Translations under genes and position numbers: made by a program | Assembly: GCF_047496725.1 (NCBI RefSeq) | Contig: NC_132977.1 | Coordinates: 5,774,501 to 5,838,500 of the forward strand | Direction of reading: 5' to 3' | DNA length: 64,000 nucleotides | Source of the DNA: Anoplolepis gracilipes | Lineage: Eukaryota > Arthropoda > Insecta > Hymenoptera > Formicidae | Notes under the pieces: model-generated | The model's database searches: none | Told to the model about the DNA's origin: nothing | Seen by the model: the letters and a program-made list of their open reading frames with translations, nothing else | Shown: positions 24,301 to 36,489 of the stretch, piece after piece | How the letters are laid out: every line of letters starts with the position of its first letter | Numbering within the stretch: position 1 is the first letter of the stretch

Positions 24301-27065
24301 TATTGAAATTGAATTCTAATTCGCGAATAATGAATATTGTATTTAATTTTGGCCTTACACAGCCGCTAAGAGTGCTGATGCGCAAACGCTGATATTCGGA
24401 TCGACACCGGCGACAACGGCCAGTGAGCTTCCCAGTGCTCTCAGGACGGCACCGCACCAGAACAAATCGCCACATAACGCTGGAAGGAAGAGCAAGCCAC
24501 CGACACCTGCGCCATATCGTTCTTGAAAGGGATCTAACATCGTCACGTACTCGGCCTTCCTCATCGGACGCACGAAGAGCATGGCGCCTACATATATCAT
24601 TGATGTTATTAATTGGAACGAAAGATAAAATAGACGATCCTTTAAGTATGTGTAAATATTTATTTGACATTTGGTGCAAAATTCGATTTATAGAAACCTT
24701 AAATCGGATATAATACACTATAGTGAGATATATTCTTGATTACGTACCGAAAATCAAACTGAGACTATATCCGATAGGAACTTGACACCAGGCCAGACCT
24801 TTCGTAAACATGGCCTCGGCAGTCCCATTGACGAAAGCTCCTCCAACCCATGTCGCTGCACATGTAAGTACACACATGTAAACACGCATACACATATATG
24901 TATATAATATAGATATATAAAGAAAAAGTTGGTTTGTTTCAGATAATTAATTTTATACGATTGATATTTAGGAGAAATATTATGAGATTCTTTTTCTCGA
25001 CAGGAAGAAATTCTATTGTAATAATTAAGTGTTTTCACATACAATATTTATTTATTACAACAGAAAATAGTAGCTTCTTTTTCTTCTTTTTATAAAATAC
25101 TTTTTCTATCTCTATCTAATGAAAAAGAGTTTTCTGATAAAAGTTTCGAGTGTCCATTACGATAATGAAAACTGTAAAAAGAGACAGTCAGCACAAATGA
25201 GAAAGATGAATAACAGAATTGAAAATTAAATAACAGAAATATAAAATAGATGAAAATAAGTGAATTAAAAGAAATCGATAGAAATCTATCTCGCAGAATT
25301 TCATATTCTTCAGAATCACAGAATTGATTTATAATAAAGCTTAAAATAGAAGCAAAGAGTGTGGAGCGAATCAATATTAAATAATACAACACTTTCTTTT
25401 ACGTGATGTTGTACAGTGCAACGTACTTGACACATGTCGATATCAAGGAAAAAATAAACTCAAAATACGCGAGTGCTTTCTGCACGGTAATTTTGTAAAA
25501 TATGATGTAAAATGTAACAAACTTAGGGAAAGAAAGATGTTTCACGAACGCGGTGGCATCATAACTTATCGGTTTTATAGTGAGTTCAACGCCCGCAGAG
25601 ACACTGGTATTCTGCACCGCAGAAATTTTTTAAGATGATTCTGGAAGAATTATGTATATATCTTTAAAATGTTTTTTTTTTTTTTTATATATATTGAAGA
25701 GTGTACATACACAAAGTGTCACACAAGAAAGTATACGCAATTTTAATATAAATATATGTGTAATGTTTAATTATATACAGGTGATTAACTGTCAAAAATT
25801 AAAGTATTACAAAATAATAATGATATAATCATACTCTCGTTAAATCGAAGAATCATCTTTAAATCGGAAAATTTGTAAATGCTAATTATAATTTTTCAAC
25901 TGTATATTAATATTTGTATATATGTAACTTCTCGATACCACATAGACTGATCTTTGACCTCGTTAATCTTTTGATTTAAAGCGTACATTGAAAGCAGGAA
26001 GTCCGTAACGCAGATAATAAAGTTGCATTAGTCCGAATCAAGATCAAGTATTATACAAATAAAAAGCACTTTTTGATACTGTAATAAATTTCAGTTATGT
26101 GAATAATAACAAAATTATTTGCTGAAAATAATATATGTTAAATCTGTGTCTTGTCTAATAAATTTACATTTTATATTAAAGTTAAAAAAGAAATAGTCAA
26201 AAGATCATGTAAATAATTATTACGAGCTATTTGGTTAAATTTTATAAAAAGAGGAAAAAATTCGCGAAATATATGGCATCGCGAAATGATTCTCATTTGT
26301 ATATATTTTGTCAATTAAATTCGTACGCTTGTATACACTTCTTAATAATAATAAACTTGAAAATATTTTTCCCCGCACTAATCACGCAAGCAACACACAT
26401 GTAAATACATGAATAATATATGTTTAAGTTGTATATGTGTTGTTTTCTCGTATTTTATATACAGGATGTTTCAGAAACAGGCCAAACTTTAAGAGCATAT
26501 TCTGCAAAATTATATTGTCGCTTTATGTGATAAAATAGAAATATTTGAATGTCTTCAACAATTCATGAGATTCGAGGCATATATTGTTGCGGAAAGGAAA
26601 TCACTAACAATTTCTTTAATGAAGTATTTTTATCAAAGTAGCTTGCGGTAAATAAAAAAAAAATATATAATTTAGAAAAACGAAGCTTTTCCATATCCAT
26701 ATCCATATGACTTCTTTCATTCTTAAGGAGAGTAGAATATCTTTCTCTTAAATCAATTTCCGAAACATCCTGTACAAGTACGAATGTTTATCTATAAACA
26801 AACCTCAAGTTTGCTTATAATAATTTTTATTTCGTGATAAAAGTAAGAGGGGTTTGTGCACGTTTATCAAATGTATATTTTCAATATAATTACCAATGAG
26901 AGTAAAAACGCCGAGCAAAGGGCCAAGGCGACGATTCGCCAGTATCATATCATCCTGGCCCTGCGCGGCCTTTTTTCTCTTGTACGCGGCGGCCCATATA
27001 CCAACAGCCAGCACCGCGATGTAAAACACAATCACGCCGATTACGCCTGTTACGTATAGCCCCAT
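19784..27065 (-). CDS. ChT: High-affinity choline transporter (SLC5A7/CHT1 family), 12 coding exons
   Basis: Sodium-coupled choline uptake for acetylcholine synthesis at cholinergic terminals. Exons in transcript order: 26894-27065, 24748-24855, 24359-24587, 23954-24182, 23449-23686, 23244-23350, 23071-23174, 22606-22736, 22137-22405, 21470-22063, 20468-20667, 19784-20063. All junctions are GT-AG and keep phase, giving 886 residues. Family signatures: VLAVGIWAAAYKRKK near the N-terminus, ATWVGGAFVNGTAE, CQVPIGYSLSLIFG, MLDPFQERYGAGVGGLLF, GGLYSVACTDALQL, GGIPWQGYFQRIL, GLGAISAAVMSSADSSIL, SDLVYVVLFPQLL and QKFPFRT. The membrane core ends at about residue 500. Human CHT1 is 580 residues, so the tail (the last four exons, about 390 residues) is much longer than usual. 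ATG 27065 matches the family N-terminus. An AATAAA lies about 160 nt past the stop (19621-19626). Tail exons can be spliced in more than one way; see the exon at 21437. Confidence 0.93.
21316..21353. repeat. TA microsatellite in a choline transporter intron
   Basis: About 18 TA units in the 802-nt intron 20668-21469. That intron otherwise shows only AT-rich sequence. Confidence 0.85.
21437..22063 (-). other. Tail exon of the choline transporter with an optional internal donor and its own stop
   Basis: This exon enters in phase 0 (acceptor TTTTCAG) and encodes a polar, disordered-looking segment. A strong donor, CTGCAG|GTGAGAG, ends it at 21470, again in phase 0, joining to the exon at 20667. 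If the donor is not used, reading continues ten residues (VRDDLHESPL) to a TGA at 21437-21439, giving a 737-residue protein. Because both borders are phase 0, skipping the whole exon (198 codons) also preserves the frame and gives 688 residues. The choice among the three outcomes is not visible from DNA alone. Confidence 0.75.
24856..26893 (-). other. First coding intron of the choline transporter (2.0 kb)
   Basis: AT-rich intron between the exon ending FTLI and the exon starting TWVGG. The only structured content seen is the 315-bp TIR element at 26460-26774. Open frames here are short and lack family resemblance. Confidence 0.7.
26460..26774. mobile_element. 315-bp TIR element, non-autonomous DNA transposon-like
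   Basis: The element begins TACAGGATGTTTCAGAAA and ends with the inverted form of TACAGGATGTTTCGGAAA, 13 bp perfect then one mismatch. No transposase is encoded. It sits in the first coding intron of the choline transporter. The terminal motif is close to that of the element at 32724-33151 and to an orphan end at 16073. Family assignment would need a repeat library. Confidence 0.65.
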
Positions 27066-27093
27066 CCTCCTTGTGGTCCGCTTCCGTAGGACC
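27066..27093 (-). other. 5' leader segment of the choline transporter start exon
   Basis: A good acceptor (ATTCAGTTGCAG) ends at 27094, so the exon carrying ATG 27065 begins at 27093 with 28 nt of leader. One or more 5' exons must therefore lie further up, on the minus strand at higher coordinates. Confidence 0.6.
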
Positions 27094-30000
27094 CTGCAAC
27101 TGAATGATTGATAGTAAAAGTGAATGCGATAATAGCCAGTGTCGCTGACATGCCTATAACAGAGGTCTCAATCTCGATACATTAGTGGGTTACATAATAA
27201 AAAAAAAGTAGGGAAGGTAACTACTTTCACTTTCTATGATCTTATTGTTAGTAAGTCTTTTAATTTGTATTGTACTTGTCATGCATATAGTGTGTGCATA
27301 AGCCTATTGGCATGCTTTGGGAAATTACGAAATTCCTTCTATTCTTTCTATTCCATAAGATCACGTTGTGAGCTATAAGATCATAAAAGACGGTTAAAAT
27401 TTTTAGGTAGGTTTCTACACTCGTTTACTTATTAAAAATTGCTGTATTCATTTATTACTAAATTCTTTTATTTCTTCTACAAGCTTTCTCTTCACAAACA
27501 ATTTTATTAAAGAAATGTTTAATATGTCTTTTATCGTTAGTCATAATACGGCGTAACGATAACTTCATGACAGTATTGTAATGGGTAACAACCGGATGTA
27601 CGTTGTTAAGATAATTAGAAGATTCTTAGATACGGTTATATACCTACTACGATTTCAAAATTTGATATATGTTATTTTTTCACAGTACGCTAATACGCGA
27701 GATATTTTACATATGGCAATTTGTATCTTGAACTGCTTTTTTTTTTCTTTCTCTCAGCATTATATTTAACAAGTTTAATAAAGGTTATCACATGTGTCAA
27801 TGATGGAACAACGGAGAGACATAGAAAAAGCAAAAAAAGAGAACGAGAAAAAGAGAGAAAGGGAGAGAAATGCGGATTAATCAGATGCAAAGCCGCGCTC
27901 TCGCGATCAATACTGTATTAATTGTTCCGCCTTCTTGATTAACATCTCTCTACAAATATAATAAGACTGCGTAGTTACGCCTCCGTTCATTAGTCGGTAC
28001 TAATGAAAAAAAGCCTTCAGCCTTTGATATTTAAAAAATCGATATTCGCGTATCGCGTATTTGCGATAGAAAAATGGTAAATCCAACAAAATTGAATTAC
28101 TAATATTAGATGTTGACTCTTTTATATGGGTCTCCCTCTTGCATTATATTATATTAATAAATAATAAATTATTTGTATTTAAAAGAATTGCCAAAAAAAA
28201 TCTCGATTATTATATTTTGTCAGTTAGATAATTTATAAAAAATTCTTTCAACAAAACAATGCATCTCGAATCGCCTGAAAACATATAATAATTAAACATT
28301 TATGATTATTTATATTTTATCAATTTCTTTATATATAATAAATATGGTAAAAAAATAAATATTTAATGCAATAAGCTTTACAAATTTCCGAGACGATTGA
28401 AACTAGCGGGAGATACAATTTCTTTTTATTGACGAAAAATTATGTAGAAAGTTACATAATGTTAAAATACTTTTTTCTGGGAGCTTGATTAACACACAGT
28501 GATGACCGATGACATACAGGTTGACATTTACTATTTCGTGGGACTTCCGCTTTGATACACAATTTATTCGCGCACATGCCGACGTTAGAAAAGCTAATCG
28601 AGTGTGATATGGCAATTGTATAACACAGTTTAAAATTCAAGTATGCCCTAGATATCGGACAGGATGGGTCGTAAGGTCATGACTCTTAGCGCGCATGGCA
28701 CACCACGGAGTCGCTTAAAGTCCAACTGGATTCCACAAATTCAGAAAACGATCTGCATTATTAACTCGCGGGAGACGGCAGTTTCTGGATCGAGAAACGT
28801 ACGAGTGTCCTACGTGTGCATAAAAACTTGCTACAGGACACGTGCAGAAATGAATCTATTAAAGAGTAAGAGAGAAATATATGATCCGTTCGTGATATTT
28901 ACGAAAATTATTTCTGAACTAGCAAACTATTAAAAATACGACATTTATCTAGAAATCGATGTTTATCCTTAAACGAGTACGCAATGTTTTAGTGCCGTTA
29001 TATTATAGTACATAAAATTTTTTATACACACATATAAAGATACGTTAATGTGAGAATGTTGAAATAAATGAGAGATTTACGTACAGGGAATAGTTTGTTC
29101 GTATATAATAATCGAAAAGAAAATATTCTTCTTTATGAAGAAATAAATAAGTCTTCATTGAATAAAAAAATGTTTTAATCTAATATCTAATAAATTAATA
29201 TCAATTCGTATATGAAACAAAACATTTAAATAAAATTGCAAAAAATATTTAATTAATGTACAAAGGAATAGAATAAATAAATAATTGTATACTATATATT
29301 ACCAGCTTTTATTTATTAAACAAATATTTTTAAATAAATATTACAAAAAAATTATTGTTTTTAAAGTTTGCTATTGCACTGGATGCATAAAAGATCCTTT
29401 TATAATTCTGGCACATAAAAACCGCTCATAGATTAAATTATTAAAGTTATCCGTTTTACATACACACATACATGAGACTATTTGTTCCTTGTTTCTCACA
29501 GTTCTAAAACTATCGGCAAATCTCTTTTAAAGGTATATGCTTTTACAAATGTGTTTGCATGTGGACAGTTTTAGAATACAACCACGTCAATTGATGATCT
29601 ATTTAACATCCATTCTATAGAGATACGTATATAGTTACGTACTGAAATGTCAATAATCAATAAACGCACGTTGCAATAAATGTTGCAACGGTTCCATATT
29701 GCGAATAGCAATATCTAATAATTTGTATATGCAAAAGTATGAAGAGCTACATGATATTAAATATTTTGAGAATTCAAGATTCTTTTCTCACTGATTTGGA
29801 ATTTATATTTCATGCAACAAAAGTGTGTTATTGTTAATCATTTTTATGTTATAAACAGTTTTCTTACAAAGAGAGAATGAGAAGAAAAATAAAAAATTTC
29901 TCGCTTAAACACATATTGACAAAAATTTTTTTTTTATCTAACATCCTAAATTAATTTACAATCTGTCCATGTGAACATTCAGTAAATTTTACAATAGCTT

Positions 30001-30794
30001 ACAATAACACGGAAGGTGATCCTATGATACATCCTTATAAAATAAATTATATATTGAATAAACATTCAATGCCTACGTATTGCACATCAGTTATTTATAT
30101 GCATTAGGTCACTTAGTTGTCTACGTCTGAGTCTTCGCACGTCGCTAGGTTTTCTCATAAGGTTTATTGCGAGGATATTGGGATGTGCTGCTAGAGTTGA
30201 TCACGATAGTTAATGCTACACTTATAGATTGCTTTCTTGTCGCTTGGTATTAGTAAATCCTTTTGTATATTGACAAAAATAAATTACAAAAACAATTACG
30301 AAGCTAATTATAAAAAAATTTTGATTTAAATTTTTAACAAAGATGTATAATATGCAGAATATTAAAAAATTAGATACCTATACAAAATTCCACATACATT
30401 AAAAAATGATACTAATCTGAAAAAAATCAATCTTAATAAAAAATTATTGCTAGAATTTAATAGATGCATCTCACTTTAAAAGCATGAGAACAACTAAATT
30501 TACTTCTTCCTAGATAGGAAGTAATCTCTTGTCGATAATATCACGCCTATAATCTCACTATCTCACCGATATAAAAATAGAAAAACATGTTAATATATGC
30601 GCTTGATCGTGATGAAGGGTAAGCAGCCCTCTCAAAGGATGAGACAAAGCGAAGAAAAAGATGTGAGAAAAAGGTGTTTGATAATTTTATGCGAAAATGC
30701 TTTTCAAGGTTTACCAATCATAGAAGAATTTGTCAACAGGATATTTCCAATTATGAATATCATGGCCAAGAATCCGGTTCTGGGGGAGAGGTGA

Positions 30795-30796
<2 letters not shown>

Positions 30797-30840
<44 letters not shown>
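30797..30840. repeat. GA microsatellite
   Basis: About 21 GA units. The open frame across it (Arg-Glu repeats) is not a gene. Confidence 0.9.
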
Positions 30841-30843
<3 letters not shown>

Positions 30844-31803
30844 ATTTATTATTTACTGTGAGATAAAAGCTTTTTGAAAAAAAAAAATAAAATGCGACGA
30901 GTCAACATATATATCCGACAATTAATAATTAAAGAATAACAAACAAAAAATTATTATTAAAAAATTAAGTCTTAAATTGTTATAATATATGTATATATAT
31001 AATATAATCTTTATTGTGGAATAATTGCAAAGTTTAATTCAGTGCCATAATAAAAACATCAAGTAATTCCCATTTTGGGATTTTAAAATGCTTAAATTGT
31101 GTTAATTATATTACTAAGAAATACACAAACGTTGAATGAAAAGTATACATAACATAATGAGTATACTGTTTGAAATATAAAATTTTAATGTAACATTGCT
31201 GTGAAATTAACATTGTGAAATTAAAAACAAGGCTGATTGTTCATATATCAAATGAAAGCATTAACAAACATATTGTACTAGATAAAAATTATTTGCTCGA
31301 AAGTGGCTGGCAAAATTCCTGGAATTTCTTGAAGACGTTTGCAAGAAACAATTCGTGCAAGCTGAGGATCACTTGGCTAACTCTCGGTGTGAGTAAAATC
31401 GGCGCACACGGTTTATCTTTGAACGTGTCTTAGGCACCGGCTAGTTTGCTGCCAACTTTTCAAGCCAGTCAGCAACATATTTCCGTCATAAACGCTAAGC
31501 GAATCGATCTCTTCTCTTCGATTTTACTCTCTAAAGTGAAGAACACTGTGCTTTTTTTCAGCACTCTCTGATCTTTGATAGTGACGTGAATAATATCGAA
31601 TGAGAGACGACGATCTTTTAATTTGAAATAGAATGGCAGTATCTCTCTAATTAATATTTAGTGACAACATAAATTAAGCAATGCTACAAATAATTATATA
31701 TATAAATATTATAAATTAAGTGTTAGATTGAACGAATAAGGGCAGATTTTAAATGCTGAAGAGTTAGAGAATATTTACATCAAGGTTGATATTAATAGTC
31801 TTC

Positions 31804-31929
31804 TTATATTTATAAAATCATCTTAAGTATGTTTTTTAGGTCAATTTTAAGATTCCGTTCAGCCAATGAAATGGGCCGTACATTTTCAGACCTTACATTT
31901 AAGACACTTAAGACAGATCTTAAATATAA
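31804..31929. repeat. Short TIR element (about 126 bp), MITE-like, same family as 11717
   Basis: The left end TTATATTTATAAAATCATCTTAAG pairs imperfectly with the inverted right end (AGACAGATCTTAAATATAA). The core is partly shared with the copy at 11717. No coding capacity. Confidence 0.6.
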
Positions 31930-32194
31930 AAAAGGATTATAATTACCCTTAATGTTAATTCATATTATACGATATAACAGTGGCATATTTTACCATAAGT
32001 ATAAATAAATATATTTATCGTTGCGAGTCAATGTAAGTATAAATATATTATTTATATATTCTAAAAAATATTTTTATCAGTTATTTAAAATTAAGGATTA
32101 TGACAAGCATGCAATAAGACTGTCACATCGGACAGTGTTCCGATGATATGAGTATTTGACAGAAAGAGAAAAAAAAATAATTTATACAAATAAA

Positions 32195-32206
32195 TTCTCT
32201 CTCTCT

Positions 32207-32243
<37 letters not shown>
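32195..32243. repeat. CT microsatellite
   Basis: An imperfect then perfect (CT)n tract just downstream, in minus-strand terms, of the GC-rich island. Confidence 0.9.
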
Positions 32244-32245
<2 letters not shown>

Positions 32246-32393
32246 ATGGAAATAAAAAATAATTAGAATAGAAATGTAATAAAATATATAATAAAGAAAA
32301 AATAAATATGAATTAAGAGAAAAAAGAGGAAGAGAGGGAGACAGAGGGAAAAAGAGAAGAAGAGACATCGAAATTTCGAGTCGTATGACTTAC

Positions 32394-32712
32394 CACGGAC
32401 TATCCCAGCGAGATCATGCAGCGAGAGCCCCTCATACGGACATACCCATCTCACCGTGCGTCCCGATTTCCTTTTTCCACGGTGCCACGTCGCGGTAGAA
32501 AAGTTCGCCCAAGAAGGAAATCGGCTCTTAGCCGCATATGCAAAACACTTGACCGACCGGGTGTTAGCCGTGCGACAGATAGGAGCCTGGCAATACGACT
32601 GAATCTCTTTAACGGCACTCAGCATTCGGCTGACACGCTGGACCGCCAACCACCTCGCTGGGGGTAGCGCGCGCGTCACGGACAAGGACGGAGCGCCGGT
32701 CGCGCGCGCGCA
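32394..32712 (-). other. GC-rich island with a minus-strand splice donor, candidate 5' UTR exon or promoter
   Basis: About 320 bases of CpG-rich sequence in otherwise AT-rich DNA, ending in CGCGCGCGCG at about 32700-32710. On the minus strand it ends in a strong donor (CCGTG|GTAAGTC, exon end 32394), so it could be an alternative first exon of the choline transporter. The open frame across it (about 110 residues) shows no recognisable domain. If spliced to 27093 the frame would not continue into the transporter but would end shortly after, so it is more likely untranslated. Confidence 0.35.
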
Positions 32713-32723
32713 AGGTATAGATA

Positions 32724-33151
32724 TACAGGGTGGTTTATTATTGATGTACAATAAAGATAAGTAGTTCTATATAAAGGAGAAAGTCGATTATTACAGAATA
32801 AAAATGCTCTATTTAAAAAATATAAAGACAGTCTCTTAATATTTTACAATCTGACAATTTCGTTTAGTATCTATTATTCTTTTAAATATAATTTTTGGAA
32901 TTTTTCAATTTGCGCTTTGTACGATAAAAATATGATTATATGAAAATATGACGTCGCGAGATAATTGAAAATGTTCAAGACTAATAATAATTATTATTAA
33001 TTTCTTATTTAATAATTATTGATTTTCAAAATTTTCTTGAAAACAAAATTTGTATAAAATAATTTTACTCAAAGTTTTTAACTTGGTTCTTTTATTTAGA
33101 ATTACTTTGTTTTCAATTATGGAATAATTCTACATGAAAAAACATCCTGTA
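32724..33151. mobile_element. 428-bp TIR element, non-autonomous DNA transposon-like
   Basis: The left end TACAGGGTGGTTTATTATTG and the inverted right end (TACAGGATGTTTTTTCATG) match imperfectly over about 25 bases. The interior is AT-rich and non-coding. It abuts the GC-rich island at 32394-32712. Termini resemble those of the element at 26460. Confidence 0.55.
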
Positions 33152-33754
33152 TATCCCGTGCATGCTGCATATCCTGAAATCAAAATATTGTACGTTGGGA
33201 TCACGAATAAAGAGAAATGAGGAAAAAGTTTCAAATCGATCGTAAAGTGGGACAAGTGATCAGCTTTCAGATTCTCAATTTTGCAGAGTAAGCTGTAATA
33301 TTTGATAAGGATTGCCAACATTCATTTCATTTAACATTACTGAAATAATTATTAAAAATTATAATAATTGAGAATTGCATTTTTTCACAGAGGACGATTA
33401 CAGTTTTTAAAAATATATAAAATTATTTAAATTAAACAAAAATACTTTAATAGAATTTTAACTTAAAAAATTAATTATAAAATTAATTATATTTAATGTT
33501 GATTCTCAGAAAAGAATGAAGAAATATCAAAATCTTCCTTATAGAAATATTTGAAACTCGTTACATAATCGAAGGTAGTAAGGGTAATTCTTGAACACCT
33601 TATATACGGATAAATAGTGATAGAATGAAAGAGAGGAAGATCCACCTACAAGCCATGATAGAAGAGAGAGATCGAGCGAAAGAGAAGTATAAAGTCCGAT
33701 GGAGCGGAAAGAGACCTACGATTCTTAAGAAAAGAAAGAAGATATAAGAGAGAA

Positions 33755-33772
33755 AATGTGAAAGAGAGGGAA

Positions 33773-33819
<47 letters not shown>

Positions 33820-33856
33820 AAGAGAAAAGAGAGAGAAAGAGGAAGAGAAAGAAAAA
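33755..33856. repeat. GA-rich low-complexity tract
   Basis: Imperfect GA/GAAA repeats. Open frames on both strands across it (Arg/Glu/Lys or Ser/Leu/Phe runs) are compositional artefacts. Confidence 0.85.
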
Positions 33857-35530
33857 TTGGCAAAAGTAAAGAAGACAGTCACGCTGGGTGGGTCAATGTT
33901 TCATCGTGACAGATGCAGTGTCAATGCTACGAGGTACAGATACCAAAAAACAACGAATATAGATGGATTTTAAAAAGAGTTAGAAGAATTCTTATGAAAA
34001 AATAAATAAATAAAAAAGCAAACAGGAAGTGTTTAGACAGATTTAAGAGTATATTAATTAAGGAACAAATTGAATACATTTTTGCTTAAATTTAAGATGG
34101 AGTTGAAAATTCTTTGAGAGATTCAATCAAATTAGAATATTAATAATTTTCTATGAAAAACAACACAACACATAAGAAAATATAGATTAAGAGGAATATG
34201 CAATAAATAATTTACAGGGAAAAAGAACGTAAAAATTATGGATCAAGAGAAAAGGAAAAATTTAGATAAATAAATAGAAATAGATGTATAAATATAGATA
34301 GATACATTTACTTTTGCTCTATATTATATACAATCTCCTTAGTTATATACTAATTGTATTATAAGTTTGCTCTAAAAAAATCATAGAAGAGAAGTGATGT
34401 ATTTTACATAATGGAGTTAAATTCCTCCAAAATAATTTAAAAAAAATAATCTTAATTATAGAATAATTTTAATTATAGAATGTATAGTTGAAAGTTAAGA
34501 CATAATTTTTATGTTAATTAAACTAGAAATATAAGATCTCGAAAAATAGAAACAAAATACAAAAAGACGCACAAAAGGAGTAGAGAAAGCAAGAGAAAGA
34601 GAAAAAAACATAAATAGATAGATGATTCGATATATGATAGAAATAGAATGAGAAAACGGCGTGAAATGAAAATAGAAAGAGAAAGAGATAGAGCTAGCTC
34701 CAGAGAGGAAAGCAAGTCCATATATGGGGGAGAGGGGACAACCGTATTGATCTGTTCGCGCAAACTCCTGGTCCTTAGACCTCCCTCCGACCAGAACCCT
34801 CGCCCTGCTTGTCACCACCCTCGTCCTGTTCCATTCGCAGCTTCCGAATACGCGCTCTGTAGTCTAAAGTTTTTGGGAGATTTCAGTTACAACTTTTCAG
34901 CTCTGTCGTTCTTTTAAAGTACTAATTAATATTTTTTTGTGGCAGAACTATTTCTTTCATCTCGTTGTACTGCGTTTTTTAATACATGTCATCGAGGAAA
35001 ATATTTCAAACGCTATAACTCTGATGATCAATTCAGATGACGAAAGATGACGAGAATAACAGTAGACTCGCATTAATTTAATGTTAATTGCTGATTCTTT
35101 GTAATATTATTTTCATTTATTTACAGCTTTCTAATACACACTGTCACTGAGAATCTTTCGAAGATTTGCATTATCGTCGATTTTGAAAAATTGATATAAA
35201 TAGAGAAAGACAGTCACTCTGGATAAGTCAATGTTTTATCGTGATAGATGCAATTGTCAATGCATATAATCTAATTTTATATATAATAATATAATTTTTT
35301 TTTCAATGTTACTCTTATTCTAGAACGAGATGATCAACAATGATACGTAATTAGTGAAGGAAAACATTGAAAATAATAATAAATAAAATATGTCGTCCCT
35401 TCTAATCGATATGATTAGATCGTATCTGTAGCGTATTAATTTTTATCGCCCACACGATAGAAATTAATCGCGTATTCTACGCAAAGATCCGATCACGCTC
35501 TCGCAAGGCCAATCGATGATAATTACATAC

Positions 35531-35609
35531 CTTGAAGAGATATGACGTGACCCTGTTCTTCAAGACTGAGCTTGACAGAGCTTTTTTTCTCAGAGGAGGC
35601 AATCGACAT
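35531..35609 (-). other. Candidate 5' exon of the choline transporter with an upstream ATG
   Basis: Minus-strand sequence from ATG 35609 reads 26 codons (MSIASSEKKSSVKLSLEEQG..) to a consensus donor, TTCAAG|GTATGT, leaving one base. Spliced to the transporter start exon at 27093, the frame continues for 14 codons to TAA at 27050-27052, overlapping the transporter ATG in another frame. It would therefore be an upstream ORF of about 40 codons, not an N-terminal extension. The alternative is that this exon belongs to an unrelated transcript. The splice is inferred. Confidence 0.35.
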
Positions 35610-36428
35610 GTTCGTCAAAGCGTGCGTCAATGCTTATTCCGATAATTCTTAAACGCGAGAGTGATGAGAGCCAGGATTTTTTCACATCCCTGTTTGAAAC
35701 TTAATTCCGAAAAATAAATAAATTGAAAAAATTGAGAGAATTTATTTCAAAATTATATAAATGCAGGTATTTTCTAGATATTTATTTATGATATTTGTTA
35801 AAATTAACATTAATATCCGCTTGTCACCCTGAGACTTCGAGGATTGAGAATTTATAATTTTACGAAACGACGTTGGTAATCGAGTTATTTAATTTGGACA
35901 TTTTTTTTATACGAATCAAGAATAAAGATAATTATACTGTATGGAACGACAGCGGTTTCTCTCGTGTCAATAATGTGTGCGTTAACGATATTGCGGTGGC
36001 CCACGATTGACAGATGGGGGGACAGTGTCGTTTTCGCACACTCAACAAGCTGTATCGTTTTCGCCCTGTAGGCGATCGACGTTTAATTAAATGTTGGGGG
36101 GGAGGTGTCGAATTCGGTTGAATGGCCCAATGAGCTATCGTGAAAAGTGTTAGATTAGACGAAGGAGAAAGAAAAAAAGAGACAAACCAACGACGGGAAG
36201 AGTAGACAAAATATCACAGCGGATTAGTAGTACGAAGTGTGAGAAAGGAAGAAGAGGGATGCATTAGATAAAGTGAGAATAAAGAGATTTCTGAGACAAT
36301 AAAAGAAAAATTCTTTCACATAAAATCTCAAATTTTGAACATAATTTATGGTCGTCTCCTTCTACTTGTGGATCATTTCTTTGTGCTTAATAATGCGATG
36401 AATTCTGATTCTATTTCACAAAGCCCCT

Positions 36429-36489
<61 letters not shown>

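Larger units (their letters stand above)
27094..35530. other. Choline transporter upstream region, mostly repeats and AT-rich DNA
   Basis: Probably a long 5' intron of the choline transporter. It contains GA and CT microsatellites, a MITE-like element, a 428-bp TIR element and a GC-rich island (listed separately). Somewhat GC-richer patches at about 28640-28880 and 31310-31450 have no conserved open frame and could be regulatory. No other gene is supported. Confidence 0.45.

Noticed and set aside
28664..28933. 89-codon plus-strand frame in a GC-richer patch upstream of the choline transporter
   Set aside because: No domain, no splice support, and it lies in a probable 5' intron or regulatory region.
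32263..32751. 162-codon minus-strand frame across the GC-rich island
   Set aside because: Long because the GC-rich segment lacks stops. It ends in low-complexity Phe/Leu sequence and has no recognisable fold. A 5' UTR exon is more likely.
34495..34917. Minus-strand segment starting after TTTAGACTACAG, with a frame reading RIRKLRMEQDEGGDKQGEGSG, considered as an extra exon between 35531 and 27093
   Set aside because: The phase does not match the exon at 35531 in the coding-like frame, and no good donor follows, so it was not included.
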